64,000 nt of DNA from Streptomyces sp. CB01249 (lineage in GTDB: Bacteria; Actinomycetota; Actinomycetes; Streptomycetales; Streptomycetaceae), in contig NZ_LISW01000001.1 in NCBI RefSeq assembly GCF_001905735.1, positions 1,548,411 to 1,612,410 of the forward strand, written 5' to 3'. Below, one piece after another: positions 51,348-60,317 of this stretch (its first letter is position 1; each line of letters starts with the position of its first letter). A program made the position numbers and the translations under genes. The notes under the pieces are model-generated. The model saw only the letters and a list, made by a program, of their open reading frames with translations, searched no databases and was not told where the DNA came from.

Positions 51348-53141
51348 CTAGGGGAACGCCGGCTGAAGGCCCGCGTACACCCCGTGGCGGCCCAGCAGTT
51401 CCTCGTGCGTGCCGACCTCCACGACCCGGCCGCCCTCCATCACCACGATGCGGTCGGCGCCCTGGATCGTGGAGAGGCGGTGCGCGACGACGAAGACGGT
51501 CCGGCCGTGCACCAGCCGGGACAGCGCCTCCTGCACCAGCGCCTCGGAGCGGTTGTCCAGCGCCGAGGTGGCCTCGTCGAGCACCAGGACCCTCGGATCG
51601 CGGATCAGCGCCCGGGCGATCGCCAGCCGCTGCTTCTGGCCGCCCGAGAGCCGGGCCCCACGCTCACCGACCACCGTGTCCAGGCCCTGGGGCAGGCGGC
51701 GGACGAACTCCATGGCGTTGGCGTCCTCCAGGGCGCTGAGCAGCGTCGCGTCGTCGGTGTGCCCGAGGCCGTACGTGACGTTGTCGCGGATGCTGCCCTC
51801 GAACAGGATCGACTCCTGCGGCACCACCGAGAGGAACCGCCGATAGCTGCGCAGGTCGAGCCCGGCCATGTCGGTGCCGTCCAGCAGGATGCGCCCCGCG
51901 GTGGGCCGGATGAACCCGATGAGCAGGTTGAGCACCGTCGACTTGCCCGCCCCCGACGCGCCGACCAGGGCGATCGTCTCGCCGGGCCGCGCGGAGAGCG
52001 TGAACCCGTCGACGGCCGGCCGCTCGTCCTCGTACGCGAAGGAGACGTCCTCGAAGTCGATGCGCCCGGTGACCTGCTCCACCTGCGCCTTGCCCGCGTT
52101 GTGCTCCAGGTCCGGTGCCTGGAGCACCTCACCCGCCGAACGCACCGATTCGAGGCCCTTGGTGAGGATCGGGGCGAGCCCGAGCAGCGTGGTCACCGAA
52201 CCGGTCAGGACGGTGAAGAAGGCGCTCAGCATGACGACGTCACCGGCGGTGACGGCCAGCCAGCCGTGGTACGCCACCAGCGCGGACCCGGTCAGGCAGA
52301 GCACACCCAGGGTGTTGAGCAGGACCCAGGCCAGCGAGCCGAAGCGGCCGTTGAGCATGTCCAGGCGCAGACCGGCGACGAACACCTGCCGCAGGGAGCC
52401 GTCCACGCGCCCCAGAGCGGTCCGCTCCAGGCCGTGGGCGCGTGTGATGGGGATGAGGGTGGTCATCTCGCCGACCCGGGACGACAGCTGCTCCACCTCC
52501 CGCCGGAAGGACTCGTTGTGGCTGCGCAGCCTGCCCCGGAGCTTCATCACGAGGAACCCGGCGGCGGGGACGACGACCAGGAAGACGGGCAGGAACGAGG
52601 GGACCCGGACACCGATGACGACGAGCCCGCCGACCAGCGTCACGACGGCCCCGAGCCCCATGTCGGCGCTCTGCTGCACCATCTGCTCGACGGCTTCGAC
52701 ATCGCGGACCACTTTGGCCTGGAGCACGCTGGAGCTGACCCGGGCGTGGTACCCGACGGACAGCTGCTGCATGCGGCGGCAGAGCGCGGAGCGCAGCGTG
52801 ATGCCCATGCGGCGGATGCTGCCGCCGAGGCACCGTACGTACCACTGATGGAGCGGGTAGTTGAGGACGAGGATGAACAGCAGGAGGCCGGTGGCCTGCC
52901 AGAGCTCGGACTCCGCACCGTGCTGGACCACCACGTCCAGCACGGTGGCGGTGATCAGGGGGAGCAGCCATATGGGGCTGTGCTTCACGGTGAAGAGGAC
53001 GACGGCGAGGGCGAGTCGCCCCCGGTCCGGGCGGAGGAGGAGTGCGAGGGTGCGGACCGGGTGTTCGCCGCGGTAGCGGTGGTCCAGGTGGTCGAAGGGT
53101 GCCAGGGATTCGGCGGAGGGTGGGGATACCGCTTTCTGCAT
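51348..53141 (-). CDS. ABC transporter (fused permease-ATPase)
   Basis: A 597-residue half-transporter: N-terminal membrane domain (about 40-320) and NBD with Walker A VGASGAGKST, signature LSGGQKQR, Walker B VLVLDEATSALD and switch HRLS. Homodimeric export of a lipid, peptide or drug is expected. ATG 53141 gives a cytoplasmic N-terminus of about 40 residues. A GTTCC-N6-GGGAC element 41 bp upstream matches those in front of the neighbouring BenE-like gene, suggesting shared control by the XRE regulator at 54.6 kb. Confidence 0.9.
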   Translation of the reverse strand: MQKAVSPPSAESLAPFDHLDHRYRGEHPVRTLALLLRPDRGRLALAVVLFTVKHSPIWLLPLITATVLDVVVQHGAESELWQATGLLLFILVLNYPLHQWYVRCLGGSIRRMGITLRSALCRRMQQLSVGYHARVSSSVLQAKVVRDVEAVEQMVQQSADMGLGAVVTLVGGLVVIGVRVPSFLPVFLVVVPAAGFLVMKLRGRLRSHNESFRREVEQLSSRVGEMTTLIPITRAHGLERTALGRVDGSLRQVFVAGLRLDMLNGRFGSLAWVLLNTLGVLCLTGSALVAYHGWLAVTAGDVVMLSAFFTVLTGSVTTLLGLAPILTKGLESVRSAGEVLQAPDLEHNAGKAQVEQVTGRIDFEDVSFAYEDERPAVDGFTLSARPGETIALVGASGAGKSTVLNLLIGFIRPTAGRILLDGTDMAGLDLRSYRRFLSVVPQESILFEGSIRDNVTYGLGHTDDATLLSALEDANAMEFVRRLPQGLDTVVGERGARLSGGQKQRLAIARALIRDPRVLVLDEATSALDNRSEALVQEALSRLVHGRTVFVVAHRLSTIQGADRIVVMEGGRVVEVGTHEELLGRHGVYAGLQPAFP

Positions 53142-53181
53142 GACACCATCCCAACCCGCGACCGATGCCCGGGGCAACTGT

Positions 53182-53197
53182 GTTCCACGTATGGGAC
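53182..53197 (-). promoter_or_regulatory. GTTCC-N6-GGGAC element upstream of ABC transporter
   Basis: GTTCCACGTATGGGAC, a near-perfect palindrome (one mismatch) of the same form as the tandem sites at 54485-54516, 41 bp before the ABC transporter start at 53141. Confidence 0.5.
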
Positions 53198-53224
53198 AGG
53201 GGACCTTCGGCGGTACGGAAGCGG

Positions 53225-54454
53225 TCAGCGCACGGGGACCCCGGCCGGCCGCGGCTCCGGTGCCGGTTCCTCGCGGCGCGGGCGGCCCACCGTGGCGATC
53301 GCGCTGGTGACGAGGCCGGCCAGCAGCCCCCAGAACGCCGAGCCGATGCCCAGCAGCGTCACGCCCGAAGCGGTGGCCAGGAAGGTGACGACGGCCGCCT
53401 CGCGCGACGCCCTGTCGGCGAGAGCGGTGGCCAGCGAGGACTCGATGGTCGCGAGCAGCCCGATCCCCGCGACGGCCAGGACGAGTTCGTGCGGCATCGC
53501 CGTCAGCAGCGAGGCGACGGTCGCGCCGAGAAGCCCCACGCACAGGTAGAAGAACCCCGCCCACACCGCCGCCAGATAGCGCTTGTCGCGGTCCGGGTGC
53601 GCCTCGTCCCCCGTGCAGATCGCGGCCGTGATGGCGGCGAGGTTGAGCCCGAAGGCCCCGAAGGGCGCCAGCACGGCGTTGGCCGCGCCGGTCCACGTCA
53701 TCAGGGGGGACACCGGCACGTCGTAGCCGGAACCGCGCAGTACTGCGACTCCGGGCAGGTTCTGCGAGGCCATGGTCACGACGAACAGCGGTGCGCCGAC
53801 GCTGATCAGCACCTTCCAGTCGAACTCGGGCGCGGTGAAGACCGGGGTGGCCAGGGAGAGCCGTACCTCGCCGGTCCGCCAGCCCCCGGTGAACAGGGTG
53901 GCCACCACGCCCGAGGCCAGCGCCAGCAGCACCGCGTAACGCGGCAGCAGACGACGGCCCAGCAGGTAGACCACGAACATCGGGAACGCGACCGCGAAGC
54001 TGTGGTGCATGGTGCTGAACAGGCCCGTACCGAACCTCAGCAGCACCCCGGCGAGCAGTGCGGCGGCCAGCGGGACGGGGATGCGGTTCATGGCCCGGGC
54101 GAACCATCCGGTGACACCGCTCACCACGATGAGCAGCGCCGAGAAGATGAACGCGCCGACGGCCTGGGCCATGGACACCCCGCTCAGACCCGTCGTCAGC
54201 AGGGCCGCGCCGGGCGTCGACCAGGCGGTCACGACCGGTGCCCGGTGACGCAGCGACAGACCGGCGCAGGTGCAGGCCAGTCCGACGCCGAGCGCCAGCA
54301 TCCAGGAGGAGATCTCCCGCGCGTCCGCCCCCGCCGCCTTCGCCGCGGTGAAGACCAGTGCGGCGGAGCTGGTGACCCCGACCATGACGGCGATCAGCCC
54401 GGCCGCCACGGCGGAGGGAGGTGCGGCCGAACGTATGCGGGTCAACGCGGACAT
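53225..54454 (-). CDS. BenE-family benzoate/proton symporter-like transporter
   Basis: A 409-residue membrane protein with about 12 TM segments of the BenE family: APPSAVAAGLIAVMVGVTSS, WSTPGAALLTTGLSGVSMAQAVGAF, LVVTMASQNLPG-like segment FVVTMASQNLPGVAVL and FGLNLAAITAAICTG. The family imports benzoate-like aromatic acids, but specificity is rarely tested. It is divergent from the XRE-cupin regulator, with tandem operators between, so it is the natural target. Confidence 0.9.
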   Translation of the reverse strand: MSALTRIRSAAPPSAVAAGLIAVMVGVTSSAALVFTAAKAAGADAREISSWMLALGVGLACTCAGLSLRHRAPVVTAWSTPGAALLTTGLSGVSMAQAVGAFIFSALLIVVSGVTGWFARAMNRIPVPLAAALLAGVLLRFGTGLFSTMHHSFAVAFPMFVVYLLGRRLLPRYAVLLALASGVVATLFTGGWRTGEVRLSLATPVFTAPEFDWKVLISVGAPLFVVTMASQNLPGVAVLRGSGYDVPVSPLMTWTGAANAVLAPFGAFGLNLAAITAAICTGDEAHPDRDKRYLAAVWAGFFYLCVGLLGATVASLLTAMPHELVLAVAGIGLLATIESSLATALADRASREAAVVTFLATASGVTLLGIGSAFWGLLAGLVTSAIATVGRPRREEPAPEPRPAGVPVR

Positions 54455-54484
54455 GAGTGTGCCACTTCCGGGAAGCTGCCGGGC

Positions 54485-54516
54485 GTTCCGTATATGGAAC
54501 GTTCTGTTTGTGGAAC
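54485..54516. promoter_or_regulatory. Tandem GTTCC-N6-GGAAC operators between BenE and XRE genes
   Basis: Two abutting 16-bp elements: GTTCCGTATATGGAAC (54485-54500, perfect palindrome) and GTTCTGTTTGTGGAAC (54501-54516, one mismatch). They lie 31-62 bp before the BenE start and 55-86 bp before the XRE start, suited to repress both. Confidence 0.65.
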
Positions 54517-54570
54517 ACTAGGGACGCGGGCCGGTGCCCGTCAACCGGATGGGCGAGCGAGCGGACGGCG

Positions 54571-55128
54571 ATGGGGCTGAACGAGGACGTGGGGCGCAGG
54601 CTGCGGGCCCTGCGGCACGGCATGGACGTGTCGCTCTCCGAGCTCTCCCGGCGCTCCGGGGTCGGCAAGGGCACGCTCTCGGAGCTGGAGAGCGGCCGGC
54701 GCAACCCCACGCTGGAGACCCTGTACGCCCTGACCACCGCCCTCGGCCGCCCCCTCAGCGCGGTACTGAGCGACCCCTTGCCGGACGGCGCCCCCTCCAA
54801 GCAGCGGGCGGGCGTGTCGGGCAGCGCCGTCACCGCCGTGCTGATCGAGCGGTACGAGGACGGGGAAGCGGTCACCGACGTGTTCCGGGTGACGATTCGC
54901 GCCGGGGCGGTCCAGGAGTCGGAGGCCCATGTGCCGGGTACGTCCGAGAGCCTGATGGTGCTCGCCGGCACGGCCGTCGTCGGGCGGCCGGACGACCTCA
55001 GCGCCGTGGGGCCCGGGGCCTCCGCCCGGTGGCGGGCCGACGTGCCCCACGTCTACAGCGCGCCCGACGGCGACGTGCAGGGAATCCTCTTCGTGCGCTG
55101 CCCGGTCAGCCCGCGCCGAGAAGGTTGA
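54571..55128 (+). CDS. XRE-family regulator with cupin domain
   Basis: A 185-residue regulator: N-terminal helix-turn-helix (about 5-65: VGRRLRALRHGMDVSLSELS, SGVGKGTLSELESGRRNPTLETLYALTTALG) and C-terminal cupin-like sensor (about 85-180; VLAGTAVVGRPDDLSAVGPG, HVYSAPDGDVQGILF). ATG 54571 fits the HTH start; its ribosome-binding site is weak. Such XRE-cupin proteins control adjacent transporter genes. It overlaps the convergent amidase gene by 23 bp. Confidence 0.9.
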   Translation: MGLNEDVGRRLRALRHGMDVSLSELSRRSGVGKGTLSELESGRRNPTLETLYALTTALGRPLSAVLSDPLPDGAPSKQRAGVSGSAVTAVLIERYEDGEAVTDVFRVTIRAGAVQESEAHVPGTSESLMVLAGTAVVGRPDDLSAVGPGASARWRADVPHVYSAPDGDVQGILFVRCPVSPRREG

Positions 55129-55696
55129 CCAGGCGGATGTAGCGGACCCAGTCCCAGTTCGGGCCGGGGTCGGTGTGGTCGGTGCCCGGGACCTCGACGT
55201 GTCCGAGGATGTGGGCCCGGTCCTTGGGGATGTTGTAACGGTCGCAGATATTGGCCGTGAGCAGCGCCGACTGCTCGTACATGGAGTCGGTGAAGTACTC
55301 GGGCTGGTCCACCCAGCCCTCGTGCTCGATGCCGATGCTGCGGGTGTTGTAGTCCCAGTTCCCCGCGTGCCAGGCGACGTCCTTCTCCCGCACCATCTGG
55401 TTGACGTACCCGTCGCCCGAGCGCACCACATAGTGCGCCGACACCTGCTTCGCCGGGTTCTGGAAGATGGACACCGTGTTGGAGAACGTCTCCTGGGTGA
55501 CATGGATGATGACGTACTGGACGGGGTACGCCGAAGGGCGCGAAGAGACCGTGTAGTTGGACGTCGAAGCGGGAACCCAGTGCCCCGCCGGGTAGTCCGT
55601 GGCACCGGTCGTCGCGGCTGCGGCGCGGACGGAGGGGGGAAGCAGCGCTCCCACCGCCGCCACCGCGGCGCCCTGAAGGATTCTTCTGCGTTCCAT
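55106..55696 (-). CDS. Secreted N-acetylmuramoyl-L-alanine amidase (Amidase_2)
   Basis: A 196-residue secreted amidase. The signal begins MERRRILQGAAVAAVGALLPPSVRAAA, Tat-like with an RRR run. The Amidase_2 domain (about 55-190) has zinc-ligand candidates H in YVIIHVTQETF, H in RAHILGHVEVPG and the DHTDPGPNW end, and NTRSIGIEHEGW. It should cut the lactyl-L-alanine amide of peptidoglycan. ATG 55696 has AGGAG at five-nt spacing. Confidence 0.92.
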   Translation of the reverse strand: MERRRILQGAAVAAVGALLPPSVRAAAATTGATDYPAGHWVPASTSNYTVSSRPSAYPVQYVIIHVTQETFSNTVSIFQNPAKQVSAHYVVRSGDGYVNQMVREKDVAWHAGNWDYNTRSIGIEHEGWVDQPEYFTDSMYEQSALLTANICDRYNIPKDRAHILGHVEVPGTDHTDPGPNWDWVRYIRLVNLLGAG

Positions 55697-55848
55697 GCGA
55701 ACTCCTGTGGGGGGTGAGACGGGCAGGGATACGGAAGGCGCGGCGCCGAGTGCGGCCCCACGGTACGGGCGCCGCGCAGGTCGCGGAAGACGGCAGGAAC
55801 CCCAAATCCTGTTCATGCAAGGGGTGTTCAGGCGGAGCCGACCCGTCG

Positions 55849-57186
55849 TCAGACGCCTTGCGCCTCCGCCCAGGCGGCCGCCGGGTCGTCGTCGGACGGC
55901 CCCGCCGGGAACCACTGACCGTTCTCCTTCCGGTACGGATACCAGCGCCCGTCCGGTCCGTAGCGGAGTTGGAGGCCGCCGTCCGCCGACGTCCAGCGGC
56001 TGCGCTCGGCCCGCAGCCGGGGCGCCTCGTCCTCCTCCCACGCCTCGGCCAGCCGGGTCCTGGCCCGGGCCAGCGCCTCGCCGTCCAGGGGCCGGTCCTC
56101 GTCGAGCACGGCGAGCGCGGTCGCCCCACCGTACCGCCAGGCCGCGGCCGCGGCGGGGAGCCCGGCGCGCGTCCTTCCCGCGCCGCTCGCCAGCCGGTGG
56201 ACGATCCACGGCTCCGGGCGCGCGTCCGCCGCCAGTCTGACCGCGTCCTGGCGCACCGTCAGCGACTCGGGCACCGGGCGGCCTTCATGACCGGGCGTCA
56301 GGGCGTCGGCGAGCATCCGGTGCGCCCGGGCCGCCGCGTCCCGCGCCAGCATCTCCAGCGCCGTCGGGTCCACCCCCGCCTCGGGGTCCGTCTCCGTGTC
56401 CAGCGAGGGGGCGGCGCCGGGCTCCCCGGGAAGCTCAGGAGGCGCCGGCAGCGCGGGCAGGATGGAGCCGGCTGCGTACGCCTGCTCCGCCGGTACGCCG
56501 GACACGCCCGGGTCCGGCACCGGCTCCTCGGCCTCGGCCGCGACGTCCGGGGCACCGGCCGTCGCCGCGATCCGCTCCTGGAGCCCGTCGAGCAGCATCC
56601 GTTCGCCGCGCCCCCGCATCAGCAGCAGCACGAACGGGTCCTGGTCCAGAAGCCGCGCCACCTGATAGCAGAGCGCGGCGGTGTGCGGGCAGTGGTCCCA
56701 CGCCTCGCACGTGCACCGCGGTTCCAGGTCACCGATCCCCGGGAGCAGATCCATCCCGGCCGCTGCGGCGTCCTCGACCAGGTGCGGCGGCATCTCGCGG
56801 TCGAGCAGCGCCGCGATGTGCCCCGTCCGCTCGGTCGCCATGCCGAGGAAACGGTCCCACTCCTGCTCGTCCAGCTCCTGAAGCAGCACATCGCTGCGAT
56901 ACGTACTGCCGTCCCGCTCACGCACCACCGCCGTGATCCGGCCCGGCCGTACGGACACGGCACCGACCCCGCCCTCCCGTGCCACACGGCGCCCCGCCTT
57001 CAGCTGCCGCAGGTCCAGAGCGGTGTCCTCCAGCGCCTTGAGCCACGCCTTTCCCCACCAGGAAGCGGCGAAACCGCGGCCGGGCGCCGGAGGCAGGGCG
57101 GCGAAGGTGCGCTCCTGCGCGGCCAGCCCGTCCTCCCGTCCGTCGCCACCGTCGGTGAACTCCTCGGCCTCGTATCCGTCGCTCAT
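55849..57186 (-). CDS. SWIM zinc-finger protein
   Basis: A 445-residue protein with the bacterial SWIM finger C-x-C-xn-C-x-H (EPRCTCEAWDHCPHTAALCY, about 155-174) after an N-terminal region (RGFAASWWGKAWLKALED) that is the standard start of SWIM proteins beside SNF2 helicases. The C-terminal part is low-complexity plus a conserved WYPYRKENGQWFPAG segment. Its ATG overlaps the helicase stop, so it probably works with that helicase on DNA or protein. Confidence 0.9.
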   Translation of the reverse strand: MSDGYEAEEFTDGGDGREDGLAAQERTFAALPPAPGRGFAASWWGKAWLKALEDTALDLRQLKAGRRVAREGGVGAVSVRPGRITAVVRERDGSTYRSDVLLQELDEQEWDRFLGMATERTGHIAALLDREMPPHLVEDAAAAGMDLLPGIGDLEPRCTCEAWDHCPHTAALCYQVARLLDQDPFVLLLMRGRGERMLLDGLQERIAATAGAPDVAAEAEEPVPDPGVSGVPAEQAYAAGSILPALPAPPELPGEPGAAPSLDTETDPEAGVDPTALEMLARDAAARAHRMLADALTPGHEGRPVPESLTVRQDAVRLAADARPEPWIVHRLASGAGRTRAGLPAAAAAWRYGGATALAVLDEDRPLDGEALARARTRLAEAWEEDEAPRLRAERSRWTSADGGLQLRYGPDGRWYPYRKENGQWFPAGPSDDDPAAAWAEAQGV

Positions 57187-60065
57187 CGCGTCCCCCCTCG
57201 AAGCTCCACCAGATCGGCCAGTTCCGCGTCGCTGAGTTCCGTCAGGGCGCTCTCCCCGGACCCCAGCACCGCGTCGGCAAGACCCTGCTTGCGGGCGAGC
57301 ATGTCCGCGATCCGGTCTTCGATCGTCCCCTCGGCGATCAGCCGGTGGACCTGCACCGGCTGGGTCTGCCCGATCCGGTACGCGCGGTCGGTGGCCTGCG
57401 CCTCGACCGCCGGGTTCCACCAGCGGTCGAAGTGCACCACATGACCGGCCCTCGTCAGGTTGAGGCCCGTGCCCGCGGCCTTCAGCGACAACAGGAACAC
57501 CGGCGCCTCGCCCGCCTGGAATCGGTTCACCATCTCCTCCCGCGCGGCGACCGGAGTGCCGCCGTGCAGGAACTGCGTGCCGATGCCGCGTGCCGCCAGA
57601 TGCCGTTCGAGGAGCCGGGCCATGCCGACGTACTGCGTGAACACCAGCACCCCGGCGCCCTCCGCCACGATGGTGTCCAGGAGTTCGTCCAGCAGTTCCA
57701 GCTTCCCCGAGCGGCCGGCGATGCGCGGCTCGTCCTCCTTGAGGTACTGCGCCGGGTGGTTGCAGATCTGCTTGAGCGAGGTCAGCAGCTTCACCACGAG
57801 ACCGCGCCTGGACATGCCGTCGGCCTCCGCGATCGCCGCCAGCGTCTCCCGCACCACCGCCTCGTACAGCCCCGCCTGTTCGGGCGTCAGCGACACCGCC
57901 CGGTCCGTCTCCGTCTTGGGCGGCAGCTCCGGCGCGATGCCGGGATCCGACTTGCGCCGACGCAGCAGAAACGGCCGTACCAGCGCGCCAAGCCGCTCGG
58001 CCGCCGCCGGGTCCCCGCCCTCCACCGCCCGCGCGTACCGGGTGCGGAACGTGCCGAGCCGCCCCAGCAGCCCCGGTGTCGTCCAGTCGAGGATCGCCCA
58101 CAGCTCGGAGAGGTTGTTCTCCACCGGGGTGCCGGTCAGCGCCACCCGCGCCCCGGCGCCGATGGTGCGCAGGGCGCGGGCCGTCGCCGAGTACGGGTTC
58201 TTCACATGCTGCGCCTCGTCCGCGACGACCATGCCCCACCGCGCCGAGGCGAGCCTCGGCGCGTCCAGCCGCATCGTCCCGTACGTGGTGAGCACGAACC
58301 CGTTCTCCGGCAGATCGTCCAGAGTGCGGGACGCGCCGTGGAAGCGGCGGACCGGGGTGCCGGGGGCGAACTTCTCGATCTCGCGCTGCCAGTTGCCCAT
58401 CAGCGAGGTCGGGCAGACCACGAGCGTGGGCCCGGCGCCCCCTTCAAGGGTCTGGCGGTGCAGGTGCAGCGCGATCAGGGTGATGGTCTTGCCGAGCCCC
58501 ATGTCGTCGGCGAGGCAGCCGCCCAGCCCGAGCGAGGTCATGGTGTGCAGCCAGTTCAGACCCCGGAGCTGATAGTCCCGCAGCGTCGCGGTGAGCGCGG
58601 CCGGCTGACCGACCGCCGGCTCCCCGTCCTGCCGGGCCGGGTCCGCGACGCGCTCGCGCAGCCGCTCCAGCCAGCCGGTGGCCCGGACCTCGACCCGGCG
58701 GCCGTCCACCTCGGCGGAACCGGTCAGCGCCGCGCCCAGCGCGTCGATCGGGGTGACCTTGCGGTCCTGCGTCTCCCGGGCCCGCCGCGCCTCGTCGGGG
58801 TCGATGAGCACCCACTGGTCGCGCAGCCGCACCAGCGGCCGCCCCGCCTCGGCCAGCCGGTCCAGCTCCGCACGGCTCAGCTGCTGGTCGCCGAGGGCGA
58901 ACCACCAGTTGAAGGTCAGCAGGGCGTCGGACGACAACAGCGGCGCGGCGTCCGACGCGGTCCGCGCGAGACCCCGGGGCGCGCCGCCGTCCGCCTCGTC
59001 GCCGTCCGGTCCGATCACCGCGCGCGCCGTGAGCCTGCGGGCGGTCAGCTCCCTGGGCCAGTGGACCTGGACGCCCGTCGCGGCGAGCGCCCGCGCGGCG
59101 GGTCCGAGGAGTTCGGTGATCTCCTCGTCGGCCGGCTCCACCGCGTCCGGCACGGCCGCCGAGAGCAGCGGGGTGAGCGTCGGCCAGGCGCGGGCGGCCC
59201 GGCGCAGCATCAGCAGGGTGTCCATCCGGGCGCGCGGCCCGAATGCCTCCGCGGCCGGGCCACCGCCCGCCCACACCTCGGCGGCATCGGCGACCACGGC
59301 CGGATCGCTGACGCTGTGGATCTGCGGCACCACGCGGAACGAAGGCCCGGTTCCCGGTCCGTCGCCCCGGTCGAGCCCCGCCACCTCCACGCGCAGCGAC
59401 AGCCGGACGCCCGCGTCGTGCCCGGCCGCCACATCGGCCGCCCATGCCCGGTGACCGGGCAGACGCTGCGGCTCCCACGCGGTGAACGCCGGACCGCCCG
59501 CGGCGAGCGGTGCGGCGGGGGTCCGGGGCAGGGAGTCGGCGACCGCGTCGAGGAACGCCCGTACCAGGCGCTCCGGTTCGGGCAGCAGGAGCGGCCGGGC
59601 AGCCGCGTCGACGGGCACGGCGTGGGCGGTGGGCGGCATGGAGGCGGCCAGGGTGCGGACGCGCATCAGGTCGTCGGCGGTCAGCGGCCCGGACCGCCAG
59701 CTGTCGTGGTCCGTCCCGCTCAGCCCCGGAAGGAGCAGGCCCCGGGCGGCGAACTGCAGGGCGAGCAGCCCCGCCGCGCCCCAGAAGGCCACGGCCGCTG
59801 AGGCATGCGCCGCCGACCGCGCGCGCGTGAGGACGGGGAGCCCGTCGGCGACGGAGAGGAGGCGCGCCGGCACCTCGTACGGCAGGGCGTCGGGGCCCGC
59901 GACCGTCAGCGTGCCGGTCTCGCCGGGGCCTTCGGGCGGGCTGCTGCCGTCGGGGTGCCAGAAGGCGAGGTGGCCGGTGCGGGAGGGATCCGAGGGCAGG
60001 AAGACCACGGAACAGCCGGCGAGCGCGGAGATTTCGGAGAGGGAAGCGGAGGAGGGGCGGTGCAC
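57183..60065 (-). CDS. SNF2/DEAD-box-like helicase
   Basis: A protein of about 960 residues. A long N-terminal region (about 1-520) precedes the SNF2 ATPase: LADDMGLGKTITLIALHLH (motif I), TLVVCPTSLMGNWQREI (Ia), MVVADEAQHVKN (DEAQ, motif II), ALTGTPVENNLSELW (III), VFTQYVGMARLLERHL (IV), SLKAAGTGLNLTRAGHVVHFDRWWNPAVEAQATDRAYRIGQ (V-VI, positions about 850-895). It translocates on DNA using ATP. The start is uncertain; GTG 60065 gives an N-terminus near the conserved CSVVFLPSD. Confidence 0.88.
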   Translation of the reverse strand: MHRPSSASLSEISALAGCSVVFLPSDPSRTGHLAFWHPDGSSPPEGPGETGTLTVAGPDALPYEVPARLLSVADGLPVLTRARSAAHASAAVAFWGAAGLLALQFAARGLLLPGLSGTDHDSWRSGPLTADDLMRVRTLAASMPPTAHAVPVDAAARPLLLPEPERLVRAFLDAVADSLPRTPAAPLAAGGPAFTAWEPQRLPGHRAWAADVAAGHDAGVRLSLRVEVAGLDRGDGPGTGPSFRVVPQIHSVSDPAVVADAAEVWAGGGPAAEAFGPRARMDTLLMLRRAARAWPTLTPLLSAAVPDAVEPADEEITELLGPAARALAATGVQVHWPRELTARRLTARAVIGPDGDEADGGAPRGLARTASDAAPLLSSDALLTFNWWFALGDQQLSRAELDRLAEAGRPLVRLRDQWVLIDPDEARRARETQDRKVTPIDALGAALTGSAEVDGRRVEVRATGWLERLRERVADPARQDGEPAVGQPAALTATLRDYQLRGLNWLHTMTSLGLGGCLADDMGLGKTITLIALHLHRQTLEGGAGPTLVVCPTSLMGNWQREIEKFAPGTPVRRFHGASRTLDDLPENGFVLTTYGTMRLDAPRLASARWGMVVADEAQHVKNPYSATARALRTIGAGARVALTGTPVENNLSELWAILDWTTPGLLGRLGTFRTRYARAVEGGDPAAAERLGALVRPFLLRRRKSDPGIAPELPPKTETDRAVSLTPEQAGLYEAVVRETLAAIAEADGMSRRGLVVKLLTSLKQICNHPAQYLKEDEPRIAGRSGKLELLDELLDTIVAEGAGVLVFTQYVGMARLLERHLAARGIGTQFLHGGTPVAAREEMVNRFQAGEAPVFLLSLKAAGTGLNLTRAGHVVHFDRWWNPAVEAQATDRAYRIGQTQPVQVHRLIAEGTIEDRIADMLARKQGLADAVLGSGESALTELSDAELADLVELRGGTR

Positions 60066-60317
60066 AGCGATGTCAGAGTCCTCAAATTTGACTAGCCGAC
60101 CGAGTCGCCGAGGGTACCCCAACTTCCGTGCCCCGGGGCCGTCGATGCGTGTGAGGTGCGCCACGCGGTGGTGCGGGCACGGCTCCCCGGTGCAGTCGGC
60201 CCCCCACCCAGGGAGGGTGCTGGCACCACCATGCCCCGGGTGGTGGCGCCATGGCTCCGAGGACCCCGCGAACCGTACGTTTCCTGAGGTCGGAGCGGAT
60301 TCGAGACCGGAGACACC
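60066..60317. other. Divergent intergenic region, helicase/desaturase
   Basis: 252 bp with no gene that I can support. It contains a small inverted repeat (CACCACC at 60224-60230 and GGTGGTG at 60239-60245) about 75-95 bp before the desaturase start, which could be an operator, but the arms are short. Confidence 0.4.

Noticed and set aside
60224..60245. Inverted repeat as terminator or desaturase operator
   Set aside because: Arms of only 7 bp in GC-rich DNA and position in a divergent promoter region make it unconvincing.
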